NCBI GenBank assembly: GCA_028583685.1
Contig: JAMXIF010000031.1
Coordinates: 10,653,654-10,717,653 of the forward strand
Reading direction: 5' to 3'
DNA from: Petaurus breviceps papuanus
Taxonomy: Eukaryota; Chordata; Mammalia; Diprotodontia; Petauridae
Length of the DNA stretch: 64,000 nucleotides
Shown: in pieces, positions 34,742 through 46,299 of the stretch
Position numbering within the stretch: the stretch's first letter is position 1
Layout of the letters: each line of letters begins with the position of its first letter
Program-made: the position numbers and the translations under genes
The notes under the pieces: generated by a model
Seen by the model: the letters and a program-made list of their open reading frames with translations, nothing else
The model's database searches: none
What the model was told of the DNA's origin: nothing

Positions 34742-34904
34742 TTGGGTGGCTAGGTGGTGCAGTGAATAGAGCACCAGCCCTGGAGTCAAGAGGATCTGGG
34801 TTCAAATATGACCTCAGACACTTAACACAAAACTAGACATGTGACCTTGGGCAAGTCACTTAACTCCAATTGCCCTGCCTTCACCCCTCCAAAAAGAAAA
34901 AAAA
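34742..34904 (+). mobile_element. SINE class A, second of an adjacent pair
   Basis: It has 'ggtggctaggtggtgcagtg' and the tail 'ccttcacccctccaaaaag'. It is followed at about 34906-34920 by agatattgtatgggg, the same bases that precede the first copy. Confidence 0.85.
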
Positions 34905-34920
34905 AGATATTGTATGGGGA

Positions 34921-35140
34921 AAGAGTGCTGGCTGTTGAGTTCACAGGAGCCTGGCTATGAATCTTGTCTCTATCACCAATTGTGTGAACATGGGCAGTTA
35001 CTTAACCTTTTAAAGCCAGAGTTTCCTCTCTCATAAAAGGGCAGTTATAATACCTGCAGTGTTTACTTCATGGGGGTGCTTTGATGATAAAGTAAGATAA
35101 TGTATATACAGCACTATACAAATATCATTTGTTATTATTA
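34921..35140 (+). mobile_element. SINE class C-like
   Basis: It has 'gctatgaatcttgtctctat', 'cagtgtttacttcatggggg', 'cactatacaaatatcatttg'. Confidence 0.6.
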
Positions 35141-35149
35141 CTACTACTA

Positions 35150-35343
35150 CCATCCTGACCCTGATGTTGAGAAAGATCAAGGCAAAATGAAAAGGGGAAG
35201 GCAGAGGATGAGATGGATAGAGAGTGTCATGGAAATGACCAACATGACTTTGAGATATAGCAGAGGATGTAAGGGCCTGGTATGCTATAGTCCATAGGAT
35301 CACAAAGAGGCAGACATGACTGAATGACTGCACAATGACAACT
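35150..35343 (+). mobile_element. RTE/BovB-type LINE 3' end
   Basis: It reads 'gaaggcagaggatgagatgg', 'gggcctggtatgctatagtc', 'atcacaaagaggcagacatg', then actgaatgactg. This is the characteristic C-terminal and 3' end of RTE/BovB LINEs. The last 30 bases resemble the class B SINE tail. Confidence 0.75.
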
Positions 35344-37440
35344 GCCATCCTCATTAAGCATTTAAAAACTGATTAATTTTTAATGGCTTCAAAGGGGTGG
35401 TAATTTGGAGGTAAATGTTAATGTTTGTCAGAGCCAATAGCAGACTTTAAAAGAAGCCATGTTAAAATAGTAAAACCCCAATTAACCAAAACCAGACTGA
35501 TTAGAACTTCCCAAAAAAATGGGTTTTAAAATTTTAATTTTTGAGCACTTTATTTCTAGGAGAAAGTCAGGAAAGCAAGTTAATATTTGGGATTAATTTT
35601 TAAATACCAACAAGAAGGAAAACAAAATAAAGTTCAGGGTATGTTACAGTCCAGCTCAAGCTCTTATGTTATCTGCCTCTATCATAGTAATCATTGGTGT
35701 TTACTGAACTGAATTGAAGTGAGAATGCTGACCCTGGGGCACTACAAGAGCCTTAATCATTAAATTAAGATCCCATCATCTTCACTGGATTCGACAACTA
35801 AAGTAGGAAAGCAGATTCAGACATTTAACAAAGATTTGAAACAGAAGGGCTGAAACACAAAAGGCTTTCTAGTTAATCCTCTGGTAACCTCAATATGCAA
35901 TTAACCAGCATACCCCAATCCCCAAACATTCTAGTTAATGCAAAATTTGCTTTATTAAAAGAAGTAATAAGCAGTGCTCTGAAACTATTCTTCCTGATTT
36001 ACTTGCCAGTTGACAACAGAGTTTTTAATAGATTCTTTAGTTTGTTGTAGGATGTGTATGCTTTAAAAATACTAAATAATACTTATGTGTGTGTTCAGAA
36101 GGGGGTTTACAAAAGTCTCAGCAAAATGAATGAGAAAAGAGCCACTTGGCAATAGAAAAGATGATAATACTCTCTTATATTTTCAGGCTGTCATTCTCTG
36201 AGAAGCTCAAAGGGCTTTAAGAATACACAGTTCTGAATTGTATAAAATGAAAAAATAAATTAAGGTAAAATGTGGAGGGTATTTGTTTATTGTTTGTCCT
36301 TCATTACAGAAAATACATAAACTCTGTAAGTTTTCCTTAAATATACTGAATGTTCTAAAATTTTTTTTCCATAAAATTTATATCATTTAAAATCAGGGAA
36401 GATATCTATTTGGAATTCTGACTGAAAACTTGTTTTGGTTTTCTTGGGGGAATTCCATTATTGCACCTCCTCCCAGTTCTATTGTTTTGGGGATAGATTG
36501 TTTAAATTAGATTCTGAGATTTCAGTTACTTTTACTTAATTTTTAGCTCAATTTAATTCAGTATTTATCATATCTTTCCCCAAAAGCCTAACATTTCCAG
36601 AAAGTTTGATTTTTCAAAATAGTCTATAAGTTGTTTAAATTCATAATTCCCTAGTGAGTTTGGATGCTATCAGTGCACCTGTTTTTGCAGATGAGAAAAC
36701 TGAGACCCAGTATGTGTCTACATATGATTCCAAACATACAGAGAAAAACCGAAAAAAAAAATGTCATTTATAAGAGATGCTTTGTGCCAAAAGGCAAAAA
36801 TCTAGCCATTTGGCTGAAGTTTTGTTTTGTTTTTTCATCCAGAGGCACAACTACCTAAAAAGTAGTTAAAAAAATATAACAATTCAGAAGTCAAGAGCTT
36901 TGTTTGATGACTTACCATTTACTTTAAAAAACCAAACAAACGCAAACCAAAAAACCTTCTATACTTTAACAGTTTTGAAAACACTTCAGGGATTAGAAAA
37001 ATAACATGGACATGCACAAACTCATCCATGTATCATACATTTCTAACAGGGATATAAATCTCATCCATCTCTTTTCAACTGCTGCTTCTCTCACTTCCCA
37101 CCTCCACTTTGAGAGTATTGTATTAATGCTTTCAGACAATCTTGGTTCCAGTTAATAAATTATCGTTGTAGCTCATGAAATGGTTCCCCAATGAGCCGAA
37201 AGATTTCACACATAAAACTTCTGATAAGAGTAGAATGACACAATGAGACAAGACCTAAAAGGATGCAGGTAGTAAACAAGCAAGGATGTTAATAAAAACC
37301 AAAGATATCACTCATAGTGCCTCCTTTGGCTCAAACTCACTATCTTCACACTTCATCCCTATGAAATGGTTAAGTGTGAGAAGGGCTCAAATTTTCCTGA
37401 TCTGGGGTACTTTTGGTAAGGCTAGTCAGCTGCACTTAAT
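35344..37440. other. Mostly repeat-poor intronic sequence
   Basis: About 2.1 kb without a clear repeat. A trace of SINE ('cagatgagaaaactgagacc') lies at about 36690-36712. No exon is supported. Confidence 0.4.
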
Positions 37441-37442
37441 TT

Positions 37443-37725
37443 ATCAGAAGTTCTCAATAAATAATGGTAATAATAACACTTGCATAGCACTTTAAAATGT
37501 GAAAAGCATTTTTGTGACCGTGATTTTTTTTAGAGCTGTACAACGACCCCATGAGGTAGGTGCTATGGGGATATTATCATCTCCATTCTGTATGTGAGGA
37601 AACTGAGGCTCTTAAAATTCAAGTGACTCGCCCATGATTAGATATCTCATGTCACAAGAGGAATTTAAATTGATGTCTTCTTGACTCACAAGTAGCTTAC
37701 TATCCTCTCTGCCATGCTGGATTTT
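37443..37725 (-). mobile_element. MIR-like SINE (class C)
   Basis: It has 'taacacttgcatagcacttt', 'gaccccatgaggtaggtgct', 'tgtgaggaaactgaggctct'. Confidence 0.75.
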
Positions 37726-37797
37726 CATTTGACACTGAACCTCTAGAAGAGCCTCCCCTTTTTCATACAGAATCACGTGCCTTGAGAGAAGCTCACA

Positions 37798-37842
37798 TAC
37801 TCACACTCACACTCACACACACACACACACACACACACAGAT
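37798..37842 (+). repeat. (CA)n microsatellite
   Basis: tcacactcacactcaca leading into pure (ca)n. Confidence 0.93.
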
Positions 37843-37849
37843 GTACGTG

Positions 37850-39898
37850 CATGCACAGTGTCATAAAAGACAGTGCAGTTTTAAGCTTTAATTGGTTATA
37901 TAGCTTAATATTTTGGCCCACTGATTCACCAGTAACTTAAAAACAAACACTTTCTATCAGTTACCATGTAGTGAGAACACCTCAGGGATTTGTACAGCTT
38001 TAAGCCTTTACAGCTTAACTCACATATGTATGAAGGCATATTTGAATAGGTCAGCCCTCATCTTCGTGGTCACATCTGGCTATGGGTAGATGTTTCCATA
38101 AACAGCTAACCAACTAACTAAATGAAAACTGGTCACGAGTGAAAGAAAAAAAAAATCCAAATCCATTAAATCAGGTGATTGACTGAAATAGACCTTAAAG
38201 TATACATATACACAATACTGAATTTAATTAAATAGTTGAATCAATAGCATTATAGCATATGCAAGTGAGGTGTGCAAAACTCATTGAACATCATATATTG
38301 GAAAGAGGATGAGGTAGATGACAAAAGGTCAGGAAATTTATTAAGTATCTGTTAGTACCTATTGACAAGATGTTTAAATGACATGAGAGAGAATGATCAA
38401 ATTCACATTGGAAATAGATTTGCTGCAAATTCAGTCAACCTCAGGGCTGCTAGTAAAAATCACTTTTTTTTTGAGAAAAGAGAACCATTTGTTATTTCAT
38501 TAAGACAGCCCCTTTACCAAAACTCATTTTTTTGCTATCTAAAAGCAACAGCCATTCAAAGCAAGAAACATGCTAAACATGGTCTGACTTTTTTTTTTTG
38601 TTTGTTTATAGATTGTATAGGCATATATTTGAAAATCTCCATAGCATTATCTCCTATGGCTAGCTTCACTGGGACCTTTACCCTGTCAAGATAGTGGGAG
38701 AGGATGCCACAATATGTTCCCAGCATACATAAATAGCAAGCAACCTTGTATTGACTCACACATGAACAGCCTCAGTGCCTATAAAATATTCATTCATTTT
38801 GGAAAATATTTGCACCTTGCTGTCAAACTTAGACAAATTCATATGGAGCATCAGAAAATGGCTGTTTTAAATAGCAAAATGCCTTTCTCAAAACCTCTCT
38901 TCCACTAAAACATTTTCCTCAAAATTATTTTAATAAGAAAGATTAACAATTTCAACATTTGCAGCTAATCCCCTTTCATTTGAAACTCTGCTGATAAAAT
39001 TCTTTGCTTGTCATTCAAATAGTAAGTAATAATTATAGATTGGAGGCTTCCATCTCTTGCTTCATTAATAGTAAATTGCATGGAAGTCTGAAGCATAAGT
39101 CAGCTTTGATACATCTTGAAATGCAATTTCCATAGCTTGCCTTGGCTATGTACAATTAATTACACAGTTAATAAGGGAAATATGTTAATGAAAGAAAATT
39201 ATTCATCCAGACCACCTGCCTTTACCAAGTATCTTTTGTGTGTTTTCCTTCATTTTGTAATTTTGGTCTACAGACAGTTAAATAAAAAAGGCAATTGACA
39301 ATGTGGTGAATTTTTAATATAAGACCCTTGCTATTTCTGTTAACACAAGTCAAATGAAGAATTAAACAACTCTAAAAATTATCTTGATTTTAAGAAGTTT
39401 CCACTGACTTCTGTCACCTGTTTTTTCAAATTAAAATATATATACATTGCACTTTTATACTCCTAAAAATTCTATTCCTTAAATAAGTTACTTTTCAAAT
39501 CATTCATTTTTACCAAAAAGCTAATTATCTTCATAAGTAAAATTTAATAAACATTAGAAAATGAAGATGGAACTGTGGCTGAGACCTTAATCATTTAACA
39601 TCTATTTAATTCAAGTTCTCCTTAGCAATAATTAAATCCTCCCATTGTATTTCTATAACTAAAGTTTTACTATTGACATTTTAATACAATAACCTTAAAC
39701 CCTTTTTTTTACAGTTAATGTATTCCAAGGTGTTGATGTCTAATAACAATCACCATAAAGTTACCAGGAAGTGATACAAGGTTTTCCAAAAAGCTAAGCT
39801 GTTGTACATTAAAATTTTTTTCTTTTTCTTTTTTTCTTCTATCAAAAAAACTACAGGGGAACAGGAAAGAATTTAAATCATAGATATAAGGGCATATC
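37850..39898. other. Repeat-poor block, possible conserved non-coding sequence
   Basis: About 2 kb without a recognised repeat. Around 38900-39200 there are homeodomain-type motifs ('gtacaattaattacacag') and long stretches of mixed sequence. Open frames of 60-110 codons lack protein features. Confidence 0.35.
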
Positions 39899-39899
39899 A

Positions 39900-40085
39900 T
39901 AGTTAGAGATGGAAGGATTCTTGTAGATCTTCTAGTCCAACCTCTTCATTTGACAGATGATTCAGATGACAGAGGAAATTAAGGTTCAGTAGAGTGAAAG
40001 GGCTTGCCAGTGGCCCTTTGGGTATTTAGATGCCATGTGATTAGTAGAACTCGGATCTCTAGACTACCCCTTCTGTATTCTTTGA
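39900..40085 (+). mobile_element. SINE class M
   Basis: It has 'ttagagatggaaggattctt', 'tctagtccaacctcttcatt', 'gcatctctagactacccc'-like 3' sequence. Confidence 0.65.
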
Positions 40086-40664
40086 ATGATATCACATTGC
40101 CTTTCACATTTTCAAATAAATTACATATGCGACATTCAGTTTTTGAATTATATAACTAACCTTAAAGGGAAGGGCCCTAGTTCCAAATCCAACTTAGGTT
40201 ACTTGAGATATGTGAAATCTACTCCAACTTATAAGATCACATTAGCACAAAGAGTTCAAGCAAGGATTATCCATGGACATTTAGGAGAGAACAAAAGGAG
40301 TGGATGAATATAAGAGAAAATTTCCTAAGTATATCAGTGATTTCCAAATGGCAGAGGAAATATTTTCCAGTTTTACCCCAAGCACTGTGGCTAAGTGATG
40401 AAGGGACTCTTCTTTCTATGGAGAAAGTAAGGTACCTTTTAATTATGGCCATGACCACATGCAACTACCAAATCATCCATTTGAGGTCAAGCATTAGGCT
40501 TCTGAACCTTCCTAAAGACCAGTTTTTTCCTAGAGCTATATTAGTTGTGTAGTCAAGTTGTTTTTTTATCATTGAGCTACTGAAAAACAAGAGTGGACTT
40601 TTCCTTTTTTGGTATCTTTCTGTGTATTCATGTAGCCTCAATGGTCTGCAGGGAATCAAATAGA
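40086..40664. other. No recognised feature
   Basis: Overlapping 64-82 codon frames on both strands are not supported as genes. Confidence 0.4.
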
Positions 40665-40669
40665 AGATA

Positions 40670-40830
40670 TACTGGGCTAGGAGTAAGAAAACTCAGACTG
40701 ACAATTCAGTTCTACCACTTGGTGATCTGTTTCTAAGGCAAGTGACTTCCCTCTGAAGGGCTTCACTTACCCCATTTGTAGTAAGTGATACTGAATTCTG
40801 AATATACTTTAGCACTAACATTCCGTGATT
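40670..40830 (+). mobile_element. MIR-like SINE
   Basis: It has 'ctgggctaggagtaagaaaa', 'tctaccacttggtgatctgt', 'cacttaccccatttgtag'. Confidence 0.5.
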
Positions 40831-41215
40831 TTGCAAAGCAGATTTCACAAGAAAGCCTGAGACCTATGCAGACCACCCTCATTTTCTCATGGCATGGGAT
40901 GAAAAATTCCCCATTGGATCATTTCCTACTCTTTGTGTGGCCTTAGTGGTTACAACAGGGAGACCTTTCAGAAAGAAAGAAGAGAGGAGGGGATGGCTGC
41001 TTCCCAACACACACAGAGACACATATACTCACACCCAGAGCTTCTCACCCATTCAGCTGGGTCTTTTCTTAGCAGTAGCCTTTTATGTGTTGTGCAAGGA
41101 TGCATCATTATAACTCATAACTTCCTGATACAGTTTTCAGGAAAGACAAAGAATCCCAGCAAAGAGAGAGTTACCTGAGTTAGCAATATGCTTCTTATAC
41201 ACATAAGTAAAATCA
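40831..41215. other. No recognised feature
   Basis: Unassigned sequence. Confidence 0.4.
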
Positions 41216-41302
41216 TAACAGCAATAATAACTGACATTTATAAAGGGCATTGAAGTTTGCAGAGTGCTTACATTACATTATATACATCATCTCATTTGAC
41301 CA
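41216..41302 (-). mobile_element. MIR-like SINE fragment
   Basis: It has 'ataataactgacatttataa' and 'tacatcatctcatttgacc'. Confidence 0.6.
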
Positions 41303-42612
41303 AACTCAATTCTAAACTGTGTCTTTGTAATATATCCACAGAGACAAAAGAGCCACTTATTAAAATTATTTTTCTCAATAGGCATGAACCTACTTCCTGA
41401 AATGAGACATGAGGACTTATGCACGAACAACTTAAGACCATATGTGCTATTAAAGAGCAAGTGTGGTCTAGATAGACACAATTTAAACAAAAAAAATCCT
41501 AATTTCAACCAAACTTACTAAAAAAAAAAAGGTGAAACTGGCTAGCTTACATTTTACCTTGTCCACTTTCCCCTCATTTTTCTTGGGAGAAAGTGATCAA
41601 AGAATAATGAAGTGGCTGAAATTCAAACAAGGGAGAACATGAAGAAAATGGGTTGGATAATCAGTTCTGGCAAGGCTGGGGGTGGGAAATGGAGGTTTCT
41701 CTCTAATAGATTATTTTTCACTTCTGTGAATAAAAATTCGACTTGGGGATAATCTTCTCTTACCATTTGCCCATGCTCACCACTCAGTTACACACTGAAG
41801 CTTTGAGGCACTGAGCTGGAAAGCATTGTTAGATGTCATCTTTCTTATTCTTGATTCTCTCCAGGGTGAACTGAACTGACCTCAACTAGGAGATTTAGGA
41901 GCCTAACGCTTTCCAAAGCTGAAATTTCCTGGAATTTCTCCAAGGCCACCAGGTATTAGAAAAAAAAGAGCACTTTCCTCCTTGGGCAATGACTCATGAT
42001 AGCTTCTGATTTACGCTCCTGTTAATACCATTTTATAAACTGTTGTGTCTTTAGTTCTCCAGGTCCTTATTTTGGCATACTTCAAGTCAATTAAACGATT
42101 CACTTACCTGCTAGGGCAAGTAAATCTGAGAAGTGGCTGGGAGGGCTAACTGTCCCATAATAAATCCTTTTTCTTTTTTATGCAGAACTTAAAACTTGTT
42201 CCTGGAATATGGGAATCAGAAAGGTTCCCACCAATACCATCATGTAAATGAATCCTAATTTATCCTAATAATTACTCTTTATGTCCTTTTATATGATACC
42301 TATAGGATCATGAATAGAAAGTTGGAAAAGACCTTTGAGGCTTCCTAGTCTAATTTGTTATAATTAGTTTTATTCTCTAGATACTTTCTTGCATGATTAG
42401 TTAGTAATTTCACTATACAATATAATACATGCAAGTAGTTTGCATGAATTGGTACTTTGAATATTAGTCTAATGTTAGGACCTCTTATCCTGAGTTCTGG
42501 ACTCTTGGTGAAGCCATCTCATCTGTTGGATTTAGCAATCCTAACAATAAAATCACTCTAAGATCTATTGCCAAAGTGTATTCAATAAAGTATAAAGTTG
42601 TTAGTAAAATAT
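41303..42612. other. Repeat-poor intronic sequence
   Basis: There is one short class M-like trace near 42300-42365 ('gttggaaaagacctttgagg'). Nothing else is recognised. Confidence 0.4.
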
Positions 42613-42871
42613 TTTTGTTGTTCAGTCATTTTTTAAGTCATTTCCAACTCTTTGTGACCTCATTTGGGGTTTTCTGTACAAAGATATTAGAGTGGTTTGC
42701 CATTTCCTTCTCCAGCTAATTTTACAAATGAGGAAACTAAGGCAAATGGATATGTGACTTGCCCCAAATCATACAGCTAGTAAATGTCTGAGGCCAGATT
42801 TGAACTCAGCAAAATGAATCTTCTTGACTCTGGGCCAGGTACTCAATCCATTGTATCACCTTAGCTGCCTG
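42613..42871 (-). mobile_element. SINE class B
   Basis: Reversed copy, 'ttgttgttcagtcatttttt' to 'ttgtatcaccttagctgcct'. Confidence 0.85.
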
Positions 42872-43873
42872 GGAAAATACTAGAGAGACTGAAATCCCAG
42901 AATGAAGTTGGAAATAGAACAGAAAATATGTGCATGAGTACATACAAACCAGAGGCCCTAAAAATATTTCTATTACTGTGTAGATTGATGCATTTAAAAG
43001 AGAAGCCGATGGATGCAAGGTGCTCTAGTGCATAAACCAACACTTTTTCTAGATAGCAATAAATACCTCTTCAAATCTGAATAAAGAAAATGATCTCCTT
43101 AAATTTTCACCATAACTCCAAAGTTCTTTGCCAGAGTATTTCTGACTAAGGTATATTAAGGTATGGTATTAATTAATTAAGGTATGTATTAATTTTCCTG
43201 ATTCCTGATAGCTAAAAGTAGGTTCTCTGACCTCACATAGAGACAGACTCTAATTTATTAATTGTGAACAATAACGATTGCTTTTATCTTCTAAAATACT
43301 TTGTAACTATTCATTTGTTATTCCATCCTCCATAGAACAGGTACATTCTAACCATGCACACACAGAAGAAGGAAATTAACTTTTCACATAGCTGATCAAG
43401 GAGAAGAATCCAAAGAGGGACTGGGTAGCCTTGCTTCCAAATTCTGCTGTTTAATCCACAGCATCATGCACACTGCCATCTTAATCTGAACTGGGCTATT
43501 TTCTCTTCATGACAACCCATCATGAATAGAATATATAACCTGCCATTGGGGTGCAACACTAATTTATTTATATCTTAGCTAGTTGCTGGTTTTAGTTTTC
43601 ATGGTTTATTTAGGAGAATTGTTGGAAAGAGGGAATCATCTTCCAACATAAACTAAAGAGGTTTATTTCATAGTAAACATAAATTGAAAGGGGGGACTAG
43701 TTACAAAGGAGGTAACTGAGTCTCTAATTAGAGCTTATGTTGCATGATCATAGTTACACGACTAATTGGGGATATGGATAGAAGTAAAACTCTATCTTAT
43801 CTTCTTAATAACTTGAATGAGGGATTGGCATTGGGAACCCCGAGGAAAGGATGAAAATAAAGGATAGTATATA
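42872..43873. other. No recognised repeat family; carries a 40-bp direct repeat unit
   Basis: Unassigned sequence. Bases 43594-43633 recur at 45284-45323 with three differences. Confidence 0.4.
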
Positions 43874-44083
43874 CCAGTTGTGTCAAATTCAAATAGAAGG
43901 CCAGTCATTAATCCATACACAAGGATCCCTGTTGGCCACATATTGATTTAGGAAACCATATATGACCATTATCTATGTTCTATTGTATTTTTATTTATTT
44001 TGTTAAAAATTTTCTAGTTGCATTTTTGATGTGGTTTGGTCTGCACTTGGAGTGTTGTGAATATGTATGTTTGATACCTCTGG
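43874..44083. mobile_element. hAT-like MITE, copy 2
   Basis: It starts 'ccagttgtgtcaaattcaaa' and ends 'tgtttgatacctctgg', forming about 14-bp imperfect inverted repeats (ccagnggtgtcaaa). The interior 'ttgtatttttatttattttg' is shared with 13315-13485. Confidence 0.65.
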
Positions 44084-44589
44084 TCTAACCAATCCACAAA
44101 AATTTCATGATTATGTAAGACAACTGTCTAGCTTATATAGATTTTATACAAACTATAGCCATTCTGATACTCATTAAGCAATAACTTATTATTTTACACA
44201 TTAGAAGATATATTGTTACTTTGATGGGAATATGCTTTCCACTGATGTAAACTGTAGCCCCCTCTCTCCCTGTGCCCCAGTTAATCATTTTAATGAGTTG
44301 TGAAAAAACCAAACTATTAACTTGAGCATTAATATATGTCCACTATCTAGTACAGCAGTCAGTTAACAAATGGTTAATGAATTTACATCATAGATCTGTA
44401 GGCTGTGACTTTATCTCTAAGTTCAATGTAGGAAGAAGCTTCTTATCTCCTTGGCCTCTCTCCTTTCTCTATTCCAATTCATTTGGCACACTGATGCCAG
44501 ATTGTTGTTCTTATTTATATTATATAAAGTACATTATATGCATTTTATCCTGCTCTTTCCCTCCCTGACTGCTCCACTTTTTCTATTGC
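44084..44589. other. No recognised feature
   Basis: Unassigned sequence. Confidence 0.4.
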
Positions 44590-44995
44590 ATTGAATCTTA
44601 ACACCTCTTCTTGGCTTCCAAGGCCATCTATAATCTGTCCTCATTCTGCAAATATAACATAATTTCCATTATTCCTCAGAATCTTTTGCTTGAGTTAGTC
44701 GGTTGAGTTCAATATCTTATACTCATGGAGTGCTTGGCCTTGACTCTCTGCCTTTGCCCTGGGCTCCCCTTTGCTCTGAAGTCCTACCATATTTACGGAC
44801 ATAATTTAACACTTGATTAACTTGCTGTATTGTTCACTATTGTGCCATGTATGTCAATCTCGGTTCCTAAACTGGATTGTAAGTGTTTTGAGAGCAGGGT
44901 TTGCACCATATTTCCATGTCTTCCATAGGGTGTAGTAGCATGGTATTAAGCCCATAATTGATGCTCAATAAATATGTGTTAAGAGACTGAATGTC
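44590..44995 (+). mobile_element. L2 LINE 3' end
   Basis: It has 'ccaaggccatctataatctg', 'ggattgtaagtgttttgaga', 'gatgctcaataaatatgtgt'. Confidence 0.65.
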
Positions 44996-45044
44996 CCTTT
45001 GCATCATTTTACTCCTTTGCTCAAAAAACTGTCAAGGCTACCAA

Positions 45045-45115
45045 CTGTAGTTAGTCAGTTAACTGACATTTATTAAGCCCCTACTATGTGCTAGGTAGGC
45101 ACTATGCTAAGCTCT
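45045..45115 (-). mobile_element. L2 3' terminus
   Basis: It has 'tgacatttattaagccccta' and 'ctatgtgctaggtaggcact'. Confidence 0.6.
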
Positions 45116-45479
45116 GCATCAAGCCACATCTTGGCATCTATGGTCTCACTACTCTGTCAGCCACAGGTTAGTAGTGTAGATACCACAAGTCATATAGGTG
45201 ATGGGATTTAGATTTCGTACAACATTTTATAGATGAAGAACCTGAGATAGAAGGGGGGGATAATGGAGTAGAAAGGAAACCAAAGTTTTCATGGTTTATC
45301 TAGGAGAATTATTGGAAAGAAGGAGAGGGAGAGGGAGAGAGAAGGAAGTAACATACCCAAGGTCATTCAGGTAGTTAGTAGCAGAATTATCCAACCTTTT
45401 TTTCTAACTCCTATTCATCAAAAACATTCATTGCAACCAGTAGAGTTTCTTCAGCATTTCCAAATAGGTCCTGCTCATC
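45116..45479. other. Old SINE trace with a foreign 40-bp unit
   Basis: 'tttatagatgaagaacctga' and 'acccaaggtcattcaggta' look like a class M SINE. Between them lies about 100 bp that includes the 40-bp unit shared with 43594-43633 and a GA-rich stretch. Confidence 0.4.
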
Positions 45480-45790
45480 CTTACCTCTCCCAGTGGATAC
45501 TATTCTGCTATTTGTGGAGTCACTAACTTCTTTCTCTTCATAAATTCAAATCCTCTATTTGTGTTTGAGCCCAAATGAAGACCTACCTTCCTCCACAACT
45601 ATTTGAACTCACAAAAATCTTTTCTTTTTCTTTTTTACTCTATCATTTATATTCTGCACAATGCAATCTAACATCTGCTAATACATTATTGGATATTGTT
45701 CACTAGCTGCTGGACTGTCTTGTATCCTCAATGAGACTCTAAGTCATTGTGTCAAGTATTTACTTGCTTGTGACCCTTTTGGTACTCTGA
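45480..45790 (+). mobile_element. L2-like LINE 3' fragment
   Basis: Diverged order of 'atgaagacctaccttcctcc', 'gctgctggactgtcttgtat'. Confidence 0.35.
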
Positions 45791-45963
45791 TTCTAAATGG
45801 AACTTTAAAAGTTCAGTTTTGCAAATCATGTTAATTTTGACCAATACACATGAGCAATCAGGAACCTTTATCTGACCAAAACAAATAAATAGAAATTGAT
45901 TAATTTAGTTTTCTAAAAAAACATTTAAGTGCTATCTGGTTTATGGATGGGTACTGATACTGA

Positions 45964-46220
45964 TGGGCAGCTAGGTGGCACATGGATAATTAATCATTCC
46001 TGGAATTAGGAAGACTCATCTTCTTGAGTTCACATCTGGTTTCAGACACTTACTAGCTATGTGACCCTGAGCAAGTCACTTAACCCTATTTGCCTGGGTT
46101 TCCTAATCTGTAAAATGAGCTAGAGAAGAAAATGGCAAACCACTCCAGTATCTTTGCCAAGAAGATCCCAAATTGGGTCATGAAGAGTTGGACATGACTG
46201 AGATGCCTTAACCAACAATG
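45964..46220 (+). mobile_element. SINE class B
   Basis: It has the head 'gggcagctaggtggcacatg' and the end 'agagttggacatgactgaga'. It is full length. Confidence 0.87.
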
Positions 46221-46299
46221 ATATTGATGTATAATATTTCTCTTTCAGGAGATTTTCTAGGTGATTAAGTTATATGATAATCTAGAATACTGTGAGCTG

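Noticed and set aside
37500-37530. 'tttttgtgaccgtgat' as a possible mir-153-like hairpin (a microRNA known within PTPRN2)
   Set aside because: There is no matching second arm and the bases belong to a MIR-like SINE. I did not find the mir-153 mature sequence elsewhere by eye.
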